Below, one piece after another: positions 15,026 to 17,097 of a stretch of DNA of 17,097 nucleotides. The notes under the pieces are model-generated. The model searched no databases. It was given only the letters and a program-made list of their open reading frames with translations, and was not told where the DNA came from. Numbering within the stretch: position 1 is the stretch's first letter; each line of letters opens with the position of its first letter. This DNA comes from Elusimicrobiota bacterium. GTDB taxonomy: Bacteria > Elusimicrobiota > Elusimicrobia > Elusimicrobiales > UBA9959. Location: assembly GCA_003450815.1 (NCBI GenBank), contig DMES01000007.1:1-17097 (forward strand), written 5' to 3'. Position numbers and translations under genes: made by a program.

Positions 15026-16189
15026 TTATAGCTTGGCCAGATTAAACTTTTGCCATGGAATAGCTTTCACTTCCGGTGTTAACGCCAGTTCATGTTCCGA
15101 AAGGCTCACCACGTAAGCGGGCCTGTCTTTAAATGGAACGTGTTTAACAAATCCCGCCAATTTTGCCGTTATGTTTTTAGTGCTTTTGATTTCCACTAAA
15201 ACAAATCTTTGGCCGTAATCAAGCAGCAAATCAGTCTCATTATGGTTGGAATCCTGATAATAATACAGTTCACACTGCAACCCGTGATTGAATTTTTGCT
15301 TGAGAGCTTCAATTATTATCATGTTCTCAAAGAAAGCCCCTGATTGCGGTCCTGCCATTATCGTATCCGCGGATGGATACTTCAACAGATAGGCCAGAAG
15401 TCCGGTATCCGTGAAATAAAGCTTAGGGGTTTTTACAACCCGCTTCGTAATATTGCGAAAATACGGGCGTAGAATGTATACGATCCGCGTTGTTTCCAGT
15501 AAGGACAGCCAGCGTCGTGCGGTCTGGGCTGAAACGCCGCATTCCTTGGAAACTTCCACAAGATTTAATAATTGCCCCGCCCGGGCCGCTAAAAGCTGCA
15601 GGAAAGACTGGAATGTGGAGATGTCGTGAACGCTTTGTATTTGTCTTATATCGCGCTCCAGGTAGGTGGAGATGTAGCTGGCATAATAAGTTTGCGTATC
15701 TACGCGCTGGCTTGCCGGGACCGGATAAAATCCCCGGAATATTCGCGCGTAACATTCTTTGGCCGTCTTGTGGGTCGACGCCAATTCTTCCCAGGAAAAG
15801 CCTAAAAGCTCGAATATGGCTATTCGTCCGGCAAGCGATTCCGATATTCCCGCCATAAGCGGGAAAATTTGCGAACCGGTTAATAGAAATAGTCCATTCT
15901 TACTCCGGTCCCGGTCAATAACTATTTTGATATATGGTAATAATTCGGGAACATATTGGATCTCGTCCAGGATGACAGGCAGGCTTAGATTGTCAACAAA
16001 AAGCCCGGGGTCGCGTTTAGCGGAAAGCCTTAACGAGGGGTCATCGAAGGTAATATGGGCGTGGTTAGGGAAAAGCTTTTTTAAGAGCGTAGATTTGCCG
16101 GCCTGGCGGGGACCTGTCACTACGATGGCGGGAAATTGTTTCGCAGCTTTTTTTATCTGGGGCTCTATGGTTCGTTTTATATATTTCAT
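15026..16189 (-). CDS. DUF4143 AAA-type ATPase
   Basis: The 387-residue protein has the architecture of the widespread AAA/DUF4143 family. Walker A is GPRQAGKST (26-34), Walker B is VILDEIQ (72-78), and a sensor-like LLTGSQ lies at 102-107. The C-terminal half begins with YYASYISTYLERDI (168-181), followed by a winged-helix-like region with ECGVSAQTARRWLSLLE (216-232). The end has FFEN (286-289), NETDLLLD (317-324) and LVEIKST (331-337), which look like a PD-(D/E)XK nuclease-type core. Members are frequent in accessory regions and their cellular role is not established. It is a single gene here with no paired antitoxin-like frame directly upstream. The ATG at 16189 is the natural start. Confidence 0.9.
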   Translation of the reverse strand: MKYIKRTIEPQIKKAAKQFPAIVVTGPRQAGKSTLLKKLFPNHAHITFDDPSLRLSAKRDPGLFVDNLSLPVILDEIQYVPELLPYIKIVIDRDRSKNGLFLLTGSQIFPLMAGISESLAGRIAIFELLGFSWEELASTHKTAKECYARIFRGFYPVPASQRVDTQTYYASYISTYLERDIRQIQSVHDISTFQSFLQLLAARAGQLLNLVEVSKECGVSAQTARRWLSLLETTRIVYILRPYFRNITKRVVKTPKLYFTDTGLLAYLLKYPSADTIMAGPQSGAFFENMIIIEALKQKFNHGLQCELYYYQDSNHNETDLLLDYGQRFVLVEIKSTKNITAKLAGFVKHVPFKDRPAYVVSLSEHELALTPEVKAIPWQKFNLAKL

Positions 16190-16419
16190 AGTACCAGCTT
16201 ATCACAAAAACTATGCAAAAGCAACATTATATATTGGATATGCATAATCTAAAGACCCAGAACGGCCACCAGTTATGGGAGGCGGAGGGCACGGATGGCC
16301 GCTCTTACTGTCACGGGGTACTCCGCCGATTCTTTTCGGCCTGGCAGGCGGCCTGGCCCGCAATATAAGGGAAGATTACGCTCAAAAGAAGCGTTCATTC
16401 ATAGAGGAGAAAAAGGAAA
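16190..16419. other. Intergenic stretch with one doubtful small frame
   Basis: This stretch holds no gene I recognise. An ATG at 16240 opens a 42-codon plus-strand frame ending at 16368, containing HQLWEAEGTDGRSYCHGVLR; it lacks a ribosome-binding site and could be chance or a remnant. ATTATATAT at 16226-16234 supplies a TATAAT on the minus strand that could serve the DUF4143 gene. Confidence 0.3.
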
Positions 16420-16766
16420 ATGAAACTCACAGCTTTTGCACGGAGGGGAGCTAAGAGGTTCGCATTCCCTTCTAGCGCGGGAAGAAAATAAAATTTAAAC
16501 TTAATTTTCCGGCGGAGAAACTGCGTGCGCTAGCCGGACTAGCGGATTTAAATTGTGCCAAATTTATCGGGGGAAAAATTTGGCGGCTACGCCGCCAACG
16601 AATCAAGACCAATTTTGACGATTTTCAGGCCAATTTAAGCGAAAAACCCCTATATATTCCTGCTTTTGACCTCTCCTGGCAGGTTCAATGGGTCCCGATC
16701 AGGAACGGTGAGCGTGTAATCTATGAGATTCCACCCGGCCACCAAATCCCGCCCCAACCCCTCTAA
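16420..16766 (+). pseudogene. Small reading frame interrupted by a -1 frameshift
   Basis: AGAGGAG and AAAGG precede an ATG at 16420 that opens 23 codons (MKLTAFARRGAKRFAFPSSA...) ending at TAA 16489-16491. In the -1 frame, open reading continues without a start codon to TAA 16764-16766, containing KFKLNFPAEKLRALAGLAD and WVPIRNGERVIYEIPPGHQ. Joining the two at the AAAA run (16485-16488) gives about 115 residues. The product is not recognised. It could be a decayed gene, a sequencing error or programmed slippage; the local sequence AGA-AAA-TAA lets the second codon re-pair after a one-base slip. A minus-strand frame across 16650-16835 exists but looks less protein-like. Confidence 0.35.
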
Positions 16767-16796
16767 ACCGCCAAAGTTTACATCCCGTCGTCTTAG

Positions 16797-16829
16797 GCCG
16801 TCTGAGGCGCATAGCGCTTGAAACGGCAC
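16797..16829. repeat. Left arm of a 33-bp imperfect inverted repeat
   Basis: This arm matches the reverse complement of 16973-17005 at 27 of 33 positions, including a perfect 10-bp core (CGCATAGCGC at 16808-16817). The arm is itself a quasi-palindrome: GCCGT at its left end, ACGGC near its right, and a self-complementary centre. With its partner it encloses a 143-bp segment carrying a promoter and four operator half-sites. Confidence 0.85.
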
Positions 16830-16869
16830 GCCCATAGGTCAGGAACGATGGGATACCAACCGCCCGCTG

Positions 16870-16943
16870 AAAGTTTAATTACGAGGTGGCTAATTAAACT
16901 TTGCGGGCCAAAAGTTTAATTAAGGCCTTGACAATTAAACTTT
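16870..16943. promoter_or_regulatory. Four alternating 11-bp half-sites: two paired operators
   Basis: AAAGTTTAATT (16870-16880) faces AATTAAACTTT (16892-16902), and the same pair recurs at 16911-16921 and 16933-16943. Both units have 11-base arms and an 11-base spacer, and their starts are 41 bp apart, close to four helical turns. The first unit is extended outward by GCCGC/GCGGC-type bases (16862-16867 with 16903-16908). A truncated AAAGTTTA is also at 16773-16780. The last half-site overlaps the -35/spacer of a strong promoter, so these are probably repressor sites bound cooperatively. Confidence 0.8.
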
Positions 16944-16956
16944 GATGCCTTATACT
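16928..16956 (+). promoter_or_regulatory. Strong sigma-70-type promoter reading out of the window
   Basis: TTGACA (16928-16933) and TATACT (16951-16956) are separated by 17 bases. The expected transcription start is about 16963, two bases before an ATG at 16965. The promoter is embedded in the operator array, so it is likely tightly controlled. Confidence 0.85.
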
Positions 16957-16964
16957 TTCATTAC

Positions 16965-17093
16965 ATGCGTAGGTGCCGTATCAGGCGCTATGCGTATAGG
17001 ACGGCAATTATGAATGAGAATATGCCAGGCAAAAGCCCTAGATCCGGCCGTTGGGAGAAACAGTCCGGACCGGAGCTGTACTGTCCAGTTTAA
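16965..17093 (+). CDS. Possible small protein downstream of the regulated promoter
   Basis: An ATG at 16965 opens a 42-codon frame (rich in Arg at its start, then MNENMPGKSPRSGRWEKQSG) ending at TAA 17091-17093. A shorter start at ATG 17010 gives 27 residues and has AGGAC about nine bases ahead. The first start is nearly leaderless and its first 13 codons run across the right inverted-repeat arm, which argues that 17010 or a gene beyond the window is the real target. The last three bases of the window are another ATG. No family is recognised. Confidence 0.25.
   Translation: MRRCRIRRYAYRTAIMNENMPGKSPRSGRWEKQSGPELYCPV
16973..17005. repeat. Right arm of the 33-bp imperfect inverted repeat
   Basis: This is the partner of 16797-16829. 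The perfect core is GCGCTATGCG (16985-16994), with GTGCCGT at its left end and ACGGC at its right. The mismatches lie mostly between the core and the outer end. It begins ten bases after the predicted transcription start of the enclosed promoter. Confidence 0.85.
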
Positions 17094-17097
17094 AATG

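Noticed and set aside
15026..16189. Toxin-antitoxin partner for the DUF4143 ATPase
   Set aside because: No small frame with a ribosome-binding site lies adjacent on the same strand.
16650..16835. Minus-strand 61-codon frame
   Set aside because: It overlaps the left inverted-repeat arm and the plus-strand frame, has no ribosome-binding site and matches no family I know.
16870..16943. CRISPR array
   Set aside because: The repeats are only 11 bp, alternate in orientation and have 11-19 base gaps, which fits operator pairs and not CRISPR spacing.
16797..17005. Integron attC/attI site
   Set aside because: GTTTAAT and ATTAAAC each differ by one base from the GTTRRRY/RYYYAAC core, but the half-sites are regularly duplicated and sit on a promoter; no integrase gene or cassette structure is seen.

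Overview
The window reads as ordinary chromosomal DNA of a Gram-negative-type, probably anaerobic or facultative bacterium of moderate GC content. Several features point to an uncultured lineage of the Elusimicrobiota/Deltaproteobacteria sort: a TRAP dicarboxylate-type transporter, an Fe-S Rrf2 regulator with a ferredoxin-type protein, acetate-kinase paralogs, a membrane-anchored spermidine-synthase-like fusion, and a short GGTGCC palindrome present in two places. The taxonomy is inference. No rRNA, tRNA, CRISPR array or intact transposase is visible.

Layout. Positions 118-1942 (minus) hold the small and large TRAP permeases. Positions 1991-4330 (plus) hold an autoregulated-looking Rrf2 regulator, a two-cluster Fe-S protein and an SPFH/band-7 membrane protein, closed by a strong intrinsic terminator. 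Positions 4477-7329 (plus) encode a 950-residue membrane protein fused to a spermidine-synthase-like domain. Positions 7438-10512 (minus) form a tight three-gene operon with overlapping reading frames: an acetate-kinase-like protein, a second acetate-kinase homolog that has lost its catalytic residues, and a GTP-cyclohydrolase-IB (FolE2)-like protein that has lost two of four expected metal ligands. It is transcribed divergently from a NhaR-like LysR regulator (10654-11565). Positions 11590-14940 hold a sigma-factor fragment, two metallophosphoesterases and a TPR protein. Positions 15026-16189 (minus) encode a DUF4143 AAA-type ATPase.

The last 900 bases contain no intact recognisable gene but are rich in structure. 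There is a probable frameshifted reading frame, then a 209-bp region in which two 33-bp inverted arms (27 of 33 positions matching) flank four alternating copies of an 11-bp half-site and a near-consensus promoter firing rightward out of the window. This looks like either an invertible promoter or a multiply repressed one.

How the genes may work together. The Rrf2 protein carries three cysteines in IscR/NsrR-like spacing, and its promoter overlaps a perfect palindrome, so it probably senses Fe-S or redox state and controls itself and the Fe-S protein. The kinase/pseudokinase/FolE2-like operon is the best candidate for an undescribed pathway: three proteins from known metabolic families, each altered at its active site, kept together under one promoter with a dedicated regulator. 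A second theme is that several first genes in a transcript have their -10 box 6-8 bases from the ATG, which predicts leaderless mRNAs, while operon-internal genes have clear Shine-Dalgarno sequences.
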